Below are positions 1 to 9,322 of a stretch of DNA of 64,000 nt, piece after piece. The first letter of the stretch is position 1. Each line of letters opens with the position of its first letter. The notes beneath the pieces were generated by a model, which ran no database searches, had not been told where the DNA came from, and saw nothing but the letters and a program-made list of their open reading frames with translations. The stretch is from Pseudomonas mandelii. GTDB lineage: Bacteria; Pseudomonadota; Gammaproteobacteria; Pseudomonadales; Pseudomonadaceae. A program made the translations under genes and the position numbers. The DNA lies in NCBI RefSeq assembly GCF_900106065.1, contig NZ_LT629796.1, positions 310,001-374,000 of the forward strand, read 5' to 3'.

Positions 1-1603
1 ACACCTGAACACGGTTACGCCCTTTTTCCTTGGCCATGTAACAGGCCATATCGGCAGCACGCAGTGAAGCTTCGAGGGTGGTCGGGGTTTGCGCGATATG
101 AACCATCCCGATGCTCACCGTTGTGACGAATGGCCGGCCTTTCCACACAAAGTGCAGGTTCTGCACGGTATGGCGCAGGCTCTCGGCAATTTTCTCGGCC
201 GCTTCCGGCGGACAGTCTTCCAGCAAAATCCCGAACTCGTCGCCACCCAGCCGGGCCAGCGTGTCACCTTCGCGCAAGCCTGATTGCAACAGCGCGCAGA
301 TATGCCGAAGCAGTTCGTCACCCGCCGCATGGCCGCAGGTATCGTTGACCAGTTTGAACTGGTCCAGATCGAGGAACATCAAGGCGTGGCGCCCAGAGTA
401 TCGGGTCAGATTGTGCAGCGCCTGCTCCAGGCGATACTCGAACTCGCGACGATTGGCCAGCCCGGTCAAGGCGTCGTGGGTCGCCTGCCAGGACAGATTG
501 GCGATGTACTGGCGCTCCTGAGTCATGTCATGCAACACCAGTACGGCGCCACTGACCTTGTCGGCGTTGCGGATCGGCGCCCCGACCAGGGTGACCGAGA
601 CGGTGCTGCCGTCGAGGCGCTGGATCAGTTTGGAATGCTCGCTGGCGCCGCTGAGCTGACCGCTCAATATGTGCTCGATCAAGGTAAAGCCGTCAGCCTG
701 AGCGTTGTCATCCAGCAGATTGAACAAGGCCGCCAGCGGCAAGCCGATGGCCTGCTCGCCCTTCCAGTGAGTCAACGCCTCGGCCGCCGGGTTCATGTAG
801 GCGATCGCACCGTCGACATCCGTGGTAATCACCCCGTCGCCAATGGATTGCAGGGTGATCTGCGCCCGGTCTTTCTCCAACTGCAAGGCCTCGGCAAAGG
901 CATGGCGCTGTTTGAGCAGTTTGTGGGTACGCATCAGCGCTAATGCAATCAAGCCCAGGGCCGTGGCCAGGTTCGTGACCAGCAGCAGGCGCAGAATCAA
1001 GCGCGAGCCCTCGCCCAAGGCATCGCTGAAGGCTGTGGCGGCAGGCGTCACACCATCGTTGATTGCAAAAATCTGGTCTTTCCAGCGTTTGATGTCAGCG
1101 TCCGACGCCTGATTTTCGGTAATGCGCCGGTGCATCTCTTGGGCGACGTTATCGAGTTGCACCAGATACGCGTCACCCACCGTCCAGCGGTCGATGGCTT
1201 TTTCAAGGTAACTGAAATGCCTGAAATTGAGGTACAGCCAGATCACGCTGGAGACGTCGTCGGGATGATTGCCCCCCTTGAGAATCGCCACCCGTGCGGC
1301 TTCGATATTCGGTGGCTGGTGATCCAGCGCCACGCGCAACTCGTGACCACCCTGGGGTACGGCAATGGCGTTCTGGTACTTGAGGAAAATGGCCTCGTCG
1401 CGACTGTCCGCGTAGAGATTGAGGTAATAGATGGCGTCCTTCTGGCCCTTGGACCACAGGCTCTCCCCGGCCACATAGCCGCGAACTGCCGAAAGTACAT
1501 AGAGACTGACCCCGCCCAACAGCGCTTGAAATAGCACTACGGCAATAAATGGCCAGACGATGCCCAATAACCTAGGGGTTCCGAGAGTCCGCTTTTGCTT
1601 CAT
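1..1603 (-). CDS. GGDEF-domain diguanylate cyclase with PAS sensor (C-terminus cut by window edge)
   Basis: Putative inner-membrane c-di-GMP synthase. The frame opens at ATG 1603 (MKQKRTLGT) and runs off the left edge without a stop. There is a membrane segment near residues 14-35, a periplasmic region, and a second membrane segment near 205-225. A PAS-like region follows (TLQSIGDGVITTDVDGAIAY), then a GGDEF domain. The active-site motif is intact (RLGGDEFG, around 236-256) and is preceded five residues upstream by RxxD (REGD), the usual inhibitory I-site, so the product should be catalytically competent and feedback-inhibited. The last residues visible (MAKEKGRNRVQV) are the typical end of a GGDEF domain. 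In this family an EAL domain often follows, which cannot be seen here. Confidence 0.9.
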   Translation of the reverse strand, partial: MKQKRTLGTPRLLGIVWPFIAVVLFQALLGGVSLYVLSAVRGYVAGESLWSKGQKDAIYYLNLYADSRDEAIFLKYQNAIAVPQGGHELRVALDHQPPNIEAARVAILKGGNHPDDVSSVIWLYLNFRHFSYLEKAIDRWTVGDAYLVQLDNVAQEMHRRITENQASDADIKRWKDQIFAINDGVTPAATAFSDALGEGSRLILRLLLVTNLATALGLIALALMRTHKLLKQRHAFAEALQLEKDRAQITLQSIGDGVITTDVDGAIAYMNPAAEALTHWKGEQAIGLPLAALFNLLDDNAQADGFTLIEHILSGQLSGASEHSKLIQRLDGSTVSVTLVGAPIRNADKVSGAVLVLHDMTQERQYIANLSWQATHDALTGLANRREFEYRLEQALHNLTRYSGRHALMFLDLDQFKLVNDTCGHAAGDELLRHICALLQSGLREGDTLARLGGDEFGILLEDCPPEAAEKIAESLRHTVQNLHFVWKGRPFVTTVSIGMVHIAQTPTTLEASLRAADMACYMAKEKGRNRVQV

Positions 1604-1738
1604 GAGGTCCCTTGTATTAGCACTGCCAGATCATCATCCAACGTGATCGCTACAGCTAGACTAGGGTGCGTATTCGATCCCGGCAAGCCAGCGCCCGTAT
1701 TTTGCATGCACTTGCCGCAAACCTGACGCGGGCTGTCA

Positions 1739-3556
1739 CTAATGCTGCTGTAAATGGCCATAAAGCTTGGCGTACAACCCACCTTCGGCAATCAGCTGCT
1801 GATGGTCACCATCCTCGGCAATTTGCCCACCGTCGAACACCAGCACCCGATCAGCCTGTTTCACCGCCGACAACCGATGCGCAATGATCAGCGTGGTGCG
1901 GTTGCTCAAGAACCGCGCCAGCGCCAGGTGCAGGTTGTATTCGGTGGCAGCGTCCAGCGCCGAGGTGGCCTCGTCGAGAATCACCACTTTGGGTTCCGCC
2001 AGCACCATCCGCGCAATCGCCAGCCGTTGCCGCTGACCACCGGACAAGCGCACGCCAGAGCGTCCGACAATGCTGTCCAGACCATCAGGCAATTCTCGAA
2101 CCGTTTGGTTCAGCTGGGCAATCTCCAGCGCTTGCCAGCAGGCCTCGTCGCTGCGTATACGGCCCATCGTCAGGTTGGCGCGAACGGTATCGTTGAACAG
2201 CGCGGGGTGTTGCAGGACCACGGCGACGTTTTCGCGCACGGTCTCCAGGCCGATCTCCTGCTGGGTCGAGCCACCGAAGCGGATGGTCCCGGCAAGGGGC
2301 GTGTACAACCCCAGCAGCAACTGCACCAGGGTGCTCTTGCCGCCACCGCTGGCACCGACAATCGCCACTTTTTCACCGGGGGCGATGGACAGGTCCATCT
2401 GGTTTAACACCAACTCGTCGCCGTATCCGAAACTCAAGCCCTGGACTTCGATGCCCACGGTGTCCCGCCCCTGAAACGGATCGACACCGCCGGGGTATTG
2501 CGGCTCATCGGCGCGGGCCAGCAACTCGTTGATCCGCGACAGCGCACCGCCGGCGGCGTAATAGGCGTATTGCAAATTGAGCAGTTGCTCGACCGGACCG
2601 ATCATGAACCACAGGTAGCTGAACACCGCCAGCATCTGCCCGATGGACAAGTCGGAGAACAACACGGTGAGCATCGCCGCGGCGCGGAAAATATCGATGC
2701 CGAACTGGAACAGCAAGCCACTGGCACGGTTCGACGCATCGGTCTTCCACTGTGAGGTCACCGCATAATCGCGCACTTCCCGGGCCCGCTGCCCCAGACG
2801 CCCGAGGAAAAACCCCTGACGGTTGCCGGCACGCACTTCCTGGATCGAGTCGAGGGTTTCGGTCAGGGCCTGGGTAAAACGCGAGGTGCTGTCATTCTCG
2901 AGTTTCTTCAGGTGCTTGACCCGCTTGCCCAGTTGCACCGTGGCGTAGATCACCAGCGGATTGAACAACATGATCAAAAGCGCCAGCTTCCAGTGCATCC
3001 AGATCAGAATGCTTGCAGTGCCGACCAGCGTCAGCATCGCCACGAGGAATCGACTGAGTGTCTCGCCGACAAATTTGTCCAGCGTGTCCAGGTCCGTGAC
3101 CAGGTGCGTGGTCACCGTGCCGCTGCCCAGGCTTTCGTATTCGCCCAGGGAAATACGCTTGAGCCGTTCGATCAACCGTATGCGGATGCGATACACGATG
3201 TCTTTGGCCAGCGCCGCGAACAACTTCGCCTGCACCACGTTGAACAGCAAGGCGCCGCAGCGCAGCAACAAGGTCACCAGCAGCATCAGGCCGATGTAGC
3301 CCGCCGCTTTCTGCCAGCCTTCCGGCAACGCGTGGTTCATGATTTTCAGCGCGGAATCGCCATGCCCCAGCAGCACTTCGTCCACCAGCAAGGGCAGCAG
3401 CAACGGAATCGGCACGCTGCACAGGGTGGCAAGCACCGCCACGCCATTGGCGATCCACAGGGATTTTTTATGGTGAAGGGCCAGCCGCCGGATTTCAGCC
3501 CAACTCAGCCGATCGACACGCTTGGGAGCTGGCGTGTCATCGGGCAGGTCATGCAC
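1739..3556 (-). CDS. ABC transporter, fused permease and ATP-binding protein (exporter type)
   Basis: About 605 residues with the half-transporter layout of MsbA/multidrug exporters: an N-terminal region with several membrane segments (roughly residues 35-335), then a nucleotide-binding domain. That domain has Walker A GASGGGKST near 401, signature LSGGQRQR near 504, Walker B VVILDEATS near 522 and the H-loop IIAHRL. Substrate unknown; it probably acts as a homodimer in the inner membrane. Start: GTG 3556 overlaps the upstream DsbA-like stop in GTGCATGA, which suggests translational coupling. An ATG at 3601 in the same frame would add 15 residues and overlap the upstream gene by 53 bases, so I prefer GTG. 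It is the last gene of a trhO/DsbA-like/ABC operon. Confidence 0.88.
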   Translation of the reverse strand: MHDLPDDTPAPKRVDRLSWAEIRRLALHHKKSLWIANGVAVLATLCSVPIPLLLPLLVDEVLLGHGDSALKIMNHALPEGWQKAAGYIGLMLLVTLLLRCGALLFNVVQAKLFAALAKDIVYRIRIRLIERLKRISLGEYESLGSGTVTTHLVTDLDTLDKFVGETLSRFLVAMLTLVGTASILIWMHWKLALLIMLFNPLVIYATVQLGKRVKHLKKLENDSTSRFTQALTETLDSIQEVRAGNRQGFFLGRLGQRAREVRDYAVTSQWKTDASNRASGLLFQFGIDIFRAAAMLTVLFSDLSIGQMLAVFSYLWFMIGPVEQLLNLQYAYYAAGGALSRINELLARADEPQYPGGVDPFQGRDTVGIEVQGLSFGYGDELVLNQMDLSIAPGEKVAIVGASGGGKSTLVQLLLGLYTPLAGTIRFGGSTQQEIGLETVRENVAVVLQHPALFNDTVRANLTMGRIRSDEACWQALEIAQLNQTVRELPDGLDSIVGRSGVRLSGGQRQRLAIARMVLAEPKVVILDEATSALDAATEYNLHLALARFLSNRTTLIIAHRLSAVKQADRVLVFDGGQIAEDGDHQQLIAEGGLYAKLYGHLQQH

Positions 3557-4187
3557 AGGCAGCGCGCTCCAGCCAACGGCCGAGCAATGGCGACAATTCA
3601 CTCAAGGGTTGATAGCCATTGGTCAGCAGCGCCAGTTGCCCGCTACGTTCGGCCAACAGCGTTGGGAATCCGGCGATGCCGAGGTCCTGGACCCAGGTGA
3701 AATCGGCAGCAGTCGCGGCGTGCTGATCGGCACGGTCGAACGCGGCCGCAAACTCGATGCGCGGCAGGCCGGCTTTCTCGGCCAACTCGACCAGGACACT
3801 GGCGTGGGTGACGTCTCGGCCTTCGGCATAGAACGCGTGCTGAATGAGGCCGAGCAGTTTCCACGCGCAATCCGGCGCCAGGCTACGCGCGGTCACCAAC
3901 GCCCGGCAGGCAGGCTCGGTGTCGTAGACAAAACCGTCAGGCAATGCGCCTTCGGTCTTGAACGGCTGGCCGGTGGCCTGGGTGACGGCTTGCCAATGCT
4001 CAAGGATGTAGCGCCGGGTAGTCGGTTCCAATGCGGAGCCGCTGCCGGTGCGCAAGCCGCCCACCACCAGGTGCACGTCCACCCCTGCGGCCTGCGCCTG
4101 CTCGACCAGCGCGTTGGCGACGGGCGCAAAGCCCCAGCACCAGGAACACATCGGGTCCATCACATAGAGCAGGCGTTGGGCAGACAT
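3549..4187 (-). CDS. DsbA-family thioredoxin-fold protein (COG3531-like)
   Basis: 212 residues, close to the usual length of DsbA-like 'predicted protein-disulfide isomerase' proteins. The redox motif CSWC is at residues 14-17 (DPMCSWCWGF), directly after the first beta strand, as in the FrnE/DsbA branch. No signal peptide is visible, so it is probably cytoplasmic, unlike classical DsbA. The start ATG lies 3 bases after the trhO stop, and the stop overlaps the ABC transporter GTG start, so the three genes should be cotranscribed. The substrate is unknown. Confidence 0.88.
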   Translation of the reverse strand: MSAQRLLYVMDPMCSWCWGFAPVANALVEQAQAAGVDVHLVVGGLRTGSGSALEPTTRRYILEHWQAVTQATGQPFKTEGALPDGFVYDTEPACRALVTARSLAPDCAWKLLGLIQHAFYAEGRDVTHASVLVELAEKAGLPRIEFAAAFDRADQHAATAADFTWVQDLGIAGFPTLLAERSGQLALLTNGYQPLSELSPLLGRWLERAACA

Positions 4188-4190
4188 GGT

Positions 4191-5132
4191 TCAAGCCTCT
4201 GAAGGAGTTTGCTTGTAGTTGTAGCCGATCGGGTGAGGCAGGTTGCGCGCCTTGGCCAGTTCGATCTGCTTCTGCCGATCAATGGCGCTGCGACGGGTTT
4301 TCTCGCTCAGCGTATCCCAGCAATGCGGGCAACTGATGCCGGCCACGTAATGCTCGGACGTGCGGTCTTCGACGCTTACCGGCGTACGACAGGCATGACA
4401 TTGATCGTAGTCGCCTTCGCTGAGGTCATGGCGCACGGTCACACGGTTGTCGAACACGAAGCAGTCGCCCTGCCATTTGGTTTCTTCCTGCGGCACCTCT
4501 TCAAGGTACTTCAGGATACCGCCCTTGAGGTGATAGACCTCGTCGAAACCCTGGCTGAGCATGTAGCTAGAGGCCTTCTCACAACGAATGCCGCCGGTGC
4601 AGAACATCGCGACTTTCTTGTGCACGGCCGGGTCGAAGTGGGCTTTGATGTAGTCGGGGAATTCGCGAAAACTGGTGGTTTTCGGGTCGATGGCGCCTTC
4701 GAAGGTGCCGATCGAAACCTCGTAGTCGTTGCGGGTGTCGATCAACAGCACTTCAGGGTCGCTGATCAGCGCATTCCAGTTCTGTGGATCGACGTAGGTG
4801 CCGACCTGTTTGTTCGGGTCCACGCCTTCGACGCCGAGGGTGACGATTTCTTTCTTGAGCTTGACCTTGGTGCGGTAGAACGGCTGGTCGTCGCAGTACG
4901 ACTCTTTGTGGTCGATGTCGTCCATGCGCGGGTCGTTCTTGAGCCAGGCCATCAGCCCGTCTATGCCTTCGCGGCTGCCGGACACGGTGCCGTTGATGCC
5001 TTCTTCGGCGATCAGCAGCGTGCCCTTGATGCCATTGTCGACCATGGCTTGCAGCAGTGGCTCGCGCAGGGCAACGTAATCTTCCAGAGTGACGAACTTA
5101 TACAGTGCCGCCACGACAGTCTGTTGTGTCAT
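4191..5132 (-). CDS. trhO: tRNA uridine(34) hydroxylase TrhO (YceA family, rhodanese domain)
   Basis: 313 residues. TrhO forms 5-hydroxyuridine at the tRNA wobble position in an oxygen-dependent reaction. Seen here are the N-terminal YceA domain ([14 protein letters not shown] near 40), a rhodanese domain with the family's active-site loop [11 protein letters not shown] (Cys about 178), and a C-terminal Cys-rich segment (CHACRTPV...CPHCW) that could bind a metal. The start at 5132 follows a clear purine-rich stretch (GGAGAAACACCC). It is first in the operon with the DsbA-like and ABC genes. The bolA-side terminator at 5175-5207 separates it from the genes upstream. Confidence 0.93.
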   Translation of the reverse strand: MTQQTVVAALYKFVTLEDYVALREPLLQAMVDNGIKGTLLIAEEGINGTVSGSREGIDGLMAWLKNDPRMDDIDHKESYCDDQPFYRTKVKLKKEIVTLGVEGVDPNKQVGTYVDPQNWNALISDPEVLLIDTRNDYEVSIGTFEGAIDPKTTSFREFPDYIKAHFDPAVHKKVAMFCTGGIRCEKASSYMLSQGFDEVYHLKGGILKYLEEVPQEETKWQGDCFVFDNRVTVRHDLSEGDYDQCHACRTPVSVEDRTSEHYVAGISCPHCWDTLSEKTRRSAIDRQKQIELAKARNLPHPIGYNYKQTPSEA

Positions 5133-5174
5133 GGGTGTTTCTCCAGGTGGCTACCCTCGCAAAGGGTGAACCGG

Positions 5175-5207
5175 AATAAAAAAAACGCGCCGGGTGAGCG
5201 GCGCGTT
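5175..5207 (-). terminator. Rho-independent terminator after bolA
   Basis: On the minus strand a perfect 8-bp stem (AACGCGCC/GGCGCGTT, 5184-5207) with an 8-base loop is followed by a run of eight T. It lies downstream of bolA and upstream of trhO, so it should end the DUF2059/bolA transcript. Confidence 0.85.
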
Positions 5208-5235
5208 GGGCAGTCTATCAAAAATAAGTGCTTCT

Positions 5236-5299
5236 GTAGGAGCGGGGCTTGCCCGCGAAGGCGATCTTGAGGACGCCTTCGCGGGCAAGCCTCGCTCCT
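5236..5299. repeat. REP pair (REPIN), GCGGGCAAGCCTCGCTCC type
   Basis: Two inverted copies (GGAGCGGGGCTTGCCCGCGAAGG and its near reverse complement) around a short spacer, as in REPINs of fluorescent pseudomonads. The right end runs into the bolA stop codon, so the TAG of bolA is part of the repeat (TAGGAGCGAGG). Related pairs are at 18041, 19401 and 47449. Confidence 0.85.
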
Positions 5300-5591
5300 A
5301 GCTGCCGCCAGCACAGGTTGGCGAGGCCGGGGCCGCGTCGATCTGTGCCCATTCTTCAGGCGTGTAGGTATGCAGCGCCAACGCATGGAACTCGCCCATC
5401 AGCTCGCCGAGCGTACCGTAGACTTTCTGGTGACGCTTGACGCGGTTGAGCCCTTCAAACTGCTGGCTGACCACCACCGCCTTGAAGTGGGTCTGTAACC
5501 CACGGCTGTGCATGTGGCTTTCATCCAGCACTTGCAGATGCTCGGGCTGTAACAAGCCCAGCGTCGATTCGATGCGTTGTTGCATGGTCAT
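5298..5591 (-). CDS. BolA family protein
   Basis: 97 residues, typical for BolA/IbaG proteins, which pair with monothiol glutaredoxins in iron-sulfur handling and, in E. coli BolA, affect morphology genes. The class II KH-like fold motif is seen as HMHSRGLQTHFKAVVVSQQF (His about 29), then FEGLNRVKRHQKVYGTLGELM. It is 12 bases downstream of the DUF2059 gene, so probably one transcript ending at 5175. The last residues (APASPTCAGGS) look unrelated to the family and reach into a REP element that supplies the stop codon, which suggests the original C-terminus was changed by REP insertion. Confidence 0.9.
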   Translation of the reverse strand: MTMQQRIESTLGLLQPEHLQVLDESHMHSRGLQTHFKAVVVSQQFEGLNRVKRHQKVYGTLGELMGEFHALALHTYTPEEWAQIDAAPASPTCAGGS

Positions 5592-5603
5592 ACCGGGCTC
5601 CGC

Positions 5604-6128
5604 TTAAGGCTTTTTCTTGGCTGGAGCGGCGGCGCCTTTAGGCTCCAGCTCGGCAGTCATGTCAGCCAACAGCTTGTTGACCACAGGCACCGCGCTTTCC
5701 AGCTTGGCTTGAGTCATCTGGGCCGACTGCTGAGTCAGCTGCGGCATTTTTTCCAGGACTTTCTTGCCCAGTGGCGACTTGTAGAACGCGACCAGGTCTT
5801 TCAGCTCGGATTCGCTGAAGTTGGTGGTGTAGAGCTTGACCATGTCTGGCTTCAGCTTGTTCCAGCCAATGGCTGCGTCCAGAGCGGCGTTGGCCTTGGC
5901 TTGATAGGTTTCCAGCAGGGCTTTTTTCGATTCAGGGGCCTTGGTCTGTTCAAAGCGCTGAGCGAACATTTGCTGCACTTGCATGTACACCGGAGTGCCC
6001 AATTTGTCAGCGTGCGCCAGGGTCAGGAAAGCTTCGGCACTGGCGTTGTGGCTGGCGGTATCGGCAAAAACAGGGCCGCTGGCGCAAACCAGTGCAACCG
6101 CGGTACAGATGGCACGAAGACGAGTCAT
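5604..6128 (-). CDS. DUF2059 domain-containing secreted protein
   Basis: 174 residues with a signal peptide (about 22 residues, ending in FADTA), then a helical DUF2059 region (YTTNFSESELKDLVAFYKSPLGKKVLEKMP), the hallmark of this periplasmic family of unknown function. The C-terminus is Ala/Lys/Pro-rich (APAKKKP). An SD-like GGAAA lies just upstream of ATG 6128. It is the first gene of a likely two-gene unit with bolA. Confidence 0.9.
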   Translation of the reverse strand: MTRLRAICTAVALVCASGPVFADTASHNASAEAFLTLAHADKLGTPVYMQVQQMFAQRFEQTKAPESKKALLETYQAKANAALDAAIGWNKLKPDMVKLYTTNFSESELKDLVAFYKSPLGKKVLEKMPQLTQQSAQMTQAKLESAVPVVNKLLADMTAELEPKGAAAPAKKKP

Positions 6129-6319
6129 CGAGTTTCCTTTTCTAGCAGGCGAGGTAAAACCCCAAGGGCGACCATTCTGCGCCTAAAAAAGTGTGTCACT
6201 CAACCCCAAGCCTTGTCAGGCCTGAATTAGAGGGGGCGAACGGTCAAAAAACAGACTGATGGAACCACGGCCGGCGATCACGGCCTAAACTGCGCTATCG
6301 ACCTACAGGAGTGTGCAAG

Positions 6320-7714
6320 ATGAGCCGTATCGAAACCGACAGCCTTGGCCAGGTGGAAGTCCCGGATGAGGCCTACTGGGGTGCTCAAACGCAACGCTCG
6401 CTGATCAACTTCGCCATTGGCAACGAACGCATGCCCCTGGCCGTGCTGCACGCACTGGCCCTGATCAAGAAAGCCGCGGCGCGGGTCAATGACCGCAACG
6501 GCGACCTGCCCGCCGACATCGCCCGCCTGATCGAACAGGCCGCAGACGAAGTGCTCGACGGCAGCCACGACGACCAGTTCCCGCTGGTGGTCTGGCAGAC
6601 CGGCAGCGGCACCCAGAGCAACATGAACGTCAACGAAGTGATCGCCGGCCGCGCCAACGAACTGGCCGGCAACCCGCGTGGTGGCAAGTCCCCGGTTCAC
6701 CCCAATGATCACGTCAACCGCTCGCAAAGCTCCAACGACTGCTTCCCGACCGCCATGCACATTGCCGCCGCCCAGGCAGTGCAGCAGCATTTGCTACCGG
6801 CAATCAGTGAACTCTCCGGCGGCCTGGCCGAGTTGGCGGCGCGGCACATGAAACTGGTCAAGACCGGCCGCACCCACATGATGGACGCCACGCCGATCAC
6901 CTTCGGCCAGGAACTCTCGGCGTTCATCGCGCAACTGGATTACGCCGAACGGGCAATCCGCAGCGCACTGCCGGCGGTCTGTGAACTGGCGCAGGGCGGC
7001 ACCGCGGTTGGCACCGGGCTGAACTCACCCCACGGTTTTGGTGAAGCGATCGCTGCGGAGTTGGCGGCCCTTTCCGGCCTGCCGTTCGTTACCGCGCCGA
7101 ACAAGTTCGCCGCGCTGGCCGGCCATGAGCCGCTGACCACCCTGTCGGGCGCGCTGAAAACCCTCGCCGTGACCCTGATGAAAATCGCCAACGACTTGCG
7201 TCTGCTAGGTTCCGGGCCGCGTGCAGGTTTTGCCGAAGTGAAACTGCCGGCCAACGAACCGGGCAGCTCAATCATGCCGGGCAAGGTCAATCCGACCCAG
7301 TGTGAAGCGCTGTCGATGCTGGCGTGCCAAGTCCTGGGCAACGACGTCGCCATTGGTTTTGCGGCGAGTCAGGGGCACTTGCAACTGAACGTGTTCAAAC
7401 CGGTGATCATCCACAACCTGCTGCAATCGATCCGCCTGCTGGGCGATGGCTGCAGTAACTTCCAGCAGCATTGCATCGCCGGCCTGGAACCGGACGCGGC
7501 GAAAATGGCCGAGCACCTGGAGCGTGGGCTGATGCTGGTGACCGCGCTGAACCCGCATATCGGCTACGACAAATCGGCGGAGATTGCCAAGAAGGCTTAC
7601 AGCGAGGGGCTGACCTTGCGAGAGGCGGCATTGCAACTGGGGTATCTGACGGATGAAGAGTTTGATGCGTGGGTAAGGCCGGAGAATATGTTGGAAGCGG
7701 GCGCCAAGGGCTGA
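6320..7714 (+). CDS. fumC: Class II fumarate hydratase (fumarase C)
   Basis: 464 residues, the usual length of heat-stable, iron-free fumarases. The enzyme hydrates fumarate to L-malate in the TCA cycle and can replace the oxidant-sensitive class I enzymes. Superfamily features: YWGAQTQRS near the N-terminus, [35 protein letters not shown], and the fumarase/aspartase signature [15 protein letters not shown] near residue 315. Start: ATG 6320 has AGGAG at 6307-6311. A GTG at 6311 in the same frame sits inside that SD and is not the start. Monocistronic, followed by a REPIN. Confidence 0.95.
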   Translation: MSRIETDSLGQVEVPDEAYWGAQTQRSLINFAIGNERMPLAVLHALALIKKAAARVNDRNGDLPADIARLIEQAADEVLDGSHDDQFPLVVWQTGSGTQSNMNVNEVIAGRANELAGNPRGGKSPVHPNDHVNRSQSSNDCFPTAMHIAAAQAVQQHLLPAISELSGGLAELAARHMKLVKTGRTHMMDATPITFGQELSAFIAQLDYAERAIRSALPAVCELAQGGTAVGTGLNSPHGFGEAIAAELAALSGLPFVTAPNKFAALAGHEPLTTLSGALKTLAVTLMKIANDLRLLGSGPRAGFAEVKLPANEPGSSIMPGKVNPTQCEALSMLACQVLGNDVAIGFAASQGHLQLNVFKPVIIHNLLQSIRLLGDGCSNFQQHCIAGLEPDAAKMAEHLERGLMLVTALNPHIGYDKSAEIAKKAYSEGLTLREAALQLGYLTDEEFDAWVRPENMLEAGAKG

Positions 7715-7737
7715 GTGTGTAGCGCCTGACAATCAGC

Positions 7738-7823
7738 CATCGCGAGCAGGCTCGCTCCCACAGGGGGCCGCATTCTTCTGATAGAACTCGGTTAAATGTG
7801 GGGGCGAGCCTGCTCGCGAAGAA
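7738..7823. repeat. REP pair (REPIN), GCGAGCAGGCTCGCTCCC type
   Basis: Inverted pair CATCGCGAGCAGGCTCGCTCCCACA ... TGTGGGGGCGAGCCTGCTCGCGAAG in the gap between convergent fumC and the EamA gene. Same type at 9213, 24155, 50065 and 58514. Confidence 0.85.
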
Positions 7824-7835
7824 CGATAACGCGGT

Positions 7836-8795
7836 TCAACCTGCGGCTATCCGTACTCGCCGAGCCCTGAGCCCGGCAATCAACGAAGGCCCCAACGCCA
7901 CCAACGCCGACCCCACCACCACCAACACCGCCCCGCCATACCCCAGGCCATTGATCGTCTCGGCATGCACATATTCCGGCCATGCCCACGCGGCCACGGC
8001 CACTGCGCCAAACGTCACCAACGGTGTTATCGCCAGCGTCGCACTCACCCGCGAAGCTTCCCAATGGGCCAGCGCTTCGGCAAAGGCGCCATAAGCGATC
8101 AAGGTGTTCATGCAGCACGCCAGCAATAACCAGCCTTGCAACGGGTTCAACTGCAGCGCCTCCAGCGGATGCACCCAAGGCGTCAGCAACAGCGCGCAGA
8201 ACAGGTAGATCACCATCATCACCTGCAACGAATTCCACACCGTCAGCAATTGCTTCTGCCCCAGTGCGTAAAACGTCCAGACCGTCGAAGCCAGCAGCAC
8301 CAGCAACACGCCGGCGGTGTAATCGGTCAGCGAGGTCAACAGCTCGGCCAGACGTTGATTAAAGAACAGCGCGAAACCGATCAGCAGCACCAGCAGACCA
8401 ATCCCCTGCCCCACACTGAACCGTTCCTTGAACACAAACAGGCTGGCGATCAGCAACATGATCGGGCCCATCTGCACAACCAGTTGCGCGGTGCCGGGGC
8501 TGAGCAGGTTCAGGCCCATCAGGTACAACACGTAGTTGCCGACCAGGCCCAGCACCGCCATCAACACCAGCCAGCCACCGCGCGGGCCGAGGACTTTGCG
8601 ACTGGGCAGGCGCCTGGTCGCCGCCAGATAAATGAACAGACAACCACCGGACACCGTCAGGCGAAACCAGGTCACCGTCACCGGGTCCATCACCAGCAGG
8701 ACTTGCTTGAGTTTGATCGGCAGGATTCCCCACAGGACTGCGGTCAGCAAGGCCAGGAACAGACCGTAAACCCAGCGACCGGATGAAATGTGCAT
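7836..8795 (-). CDS. EamA/DMT family transporter
   Basis: 319 residues with about ten hydrophobic segments in two EamA halves, the drug/metabolite transporter layout (RhaT/RarD-like). The first half has LTAVLWGILPIKLKQVLL and TWFRLTVSGG. The substrate cannot be told from sequence. ATG 8795 (MHISSGRWVYG) is chosen because the 20 residues from an upstream start at 8855 are not hydrophobic or family-like. No strong SD is visible. Confidence 0.85.
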   Translation of the reverse strand: MHISSGRWVYGLFLALLTAVLWGILPIKLKQVLLVMDPVTVTWFRLTVSGGCLFIYLAATRRLPSRKVLGPRGGWLVLMAVLGLVGNYVLYLMGLNLLSPGTAQLVVQMGPIMLLIASLFVFKERFSVGQGIGLLVLLIGFALFFNQRLAELLTSLTDYTAGVLLVLLASTVWTFYALGQKQLLTVWNSLQVMMVIYLFCALLLTPWVHPLEALQLNPLQGWLLLACCMNTLIAYGAFAEALAHWEASRVSATLAITPLVTFGAVAVAAWAWPEYVHAETINGLGYGGAVLVVVGSALVALGPSLIAGLRARRVRIAAG

Positions 8796-9005
8796 GCGAA
8801 CCCCAAAGCCAGATGGCAAGAAACACCATTCTAGGCGCAGACCTCGGCGCGACACAGGGACAGTTGGCGACGGGCCGCGAATGAAACTGTGCAGGTCGCA
8901 CCATTAATCTGGCGAAGTGCCGCCGATCAGTTGGTCAGGCGCCGCAAGTGGTTCATGCATAAGCTCATTGGATCCGCTAACCGGAACATCCCTCAGGAGA
9001 CCGCC

Positions 9006-9200
9006 ATGTACGGCAAGCGCGCCCAGGACACCGCCCCCGCCACGCACTTTCGTTGCGACCGGGTGTGTCGTGTGAATGGAGAACTATTTTTCAGCACCCG
9101 GGAAAACACGCTGGAGGGACCGTTTGATAATCCGCAGGCGGCTGCACGGGAGATTCAGGCTTACATCGCGCGGATGCAGCTTGTGAGTCTAGATCGATAG
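9006..9200 (+). CDS. Small DUF6316-like protein
   Basis: 64 residues (MYGKRAQDTAPATHF...), a short soluble protein common in Pseudomonas and, from memory, assigned to DUF6316; function unknown. ATG 9006 is preceded by AGGAGA at 8995-9000. The frame continues upstream to 8889, but nothing there looks coding. No obvious partners; a REPIN follows directly. Confidence 0.75.
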   Translation: MYGKRAQDTAPATHFRCDRVCRVNGELFFSTRENTLEGPFDNPQAAAREIQAYIARMQLVSLDR

Positions 9201-9212
9201 ACCGAGGTGCTG

Positions 9213-9294
9213 CCATCGCGAGCAGGCTCGCTCCCACAGGGTTCTGATGCGCGCCATAGATCCAATGTGGGAGCGAGCCTGCTCGCGATAGCGG
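9213..9294. repeat. REP pair (REPIN), GCGAGCAGGCTCGCTCCC type
   Basis: Two inverted copies of the GCGAGCAGGCTCGCTCCCACA repeat, in the gap between the convergent DUF6316 and thiolase genes. Confidence 0.85.
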
Positions 9295-9322
9295 TTAATC
9301 AGGCAACAGAAGTCTTGCGGAC

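Noticed and set aside
5236-5299. Reading the REP pairs as terminators
   Set aside because: They have long imperfect stems but no T-tract, and the true terminator of this transcript is at 5175-5207.
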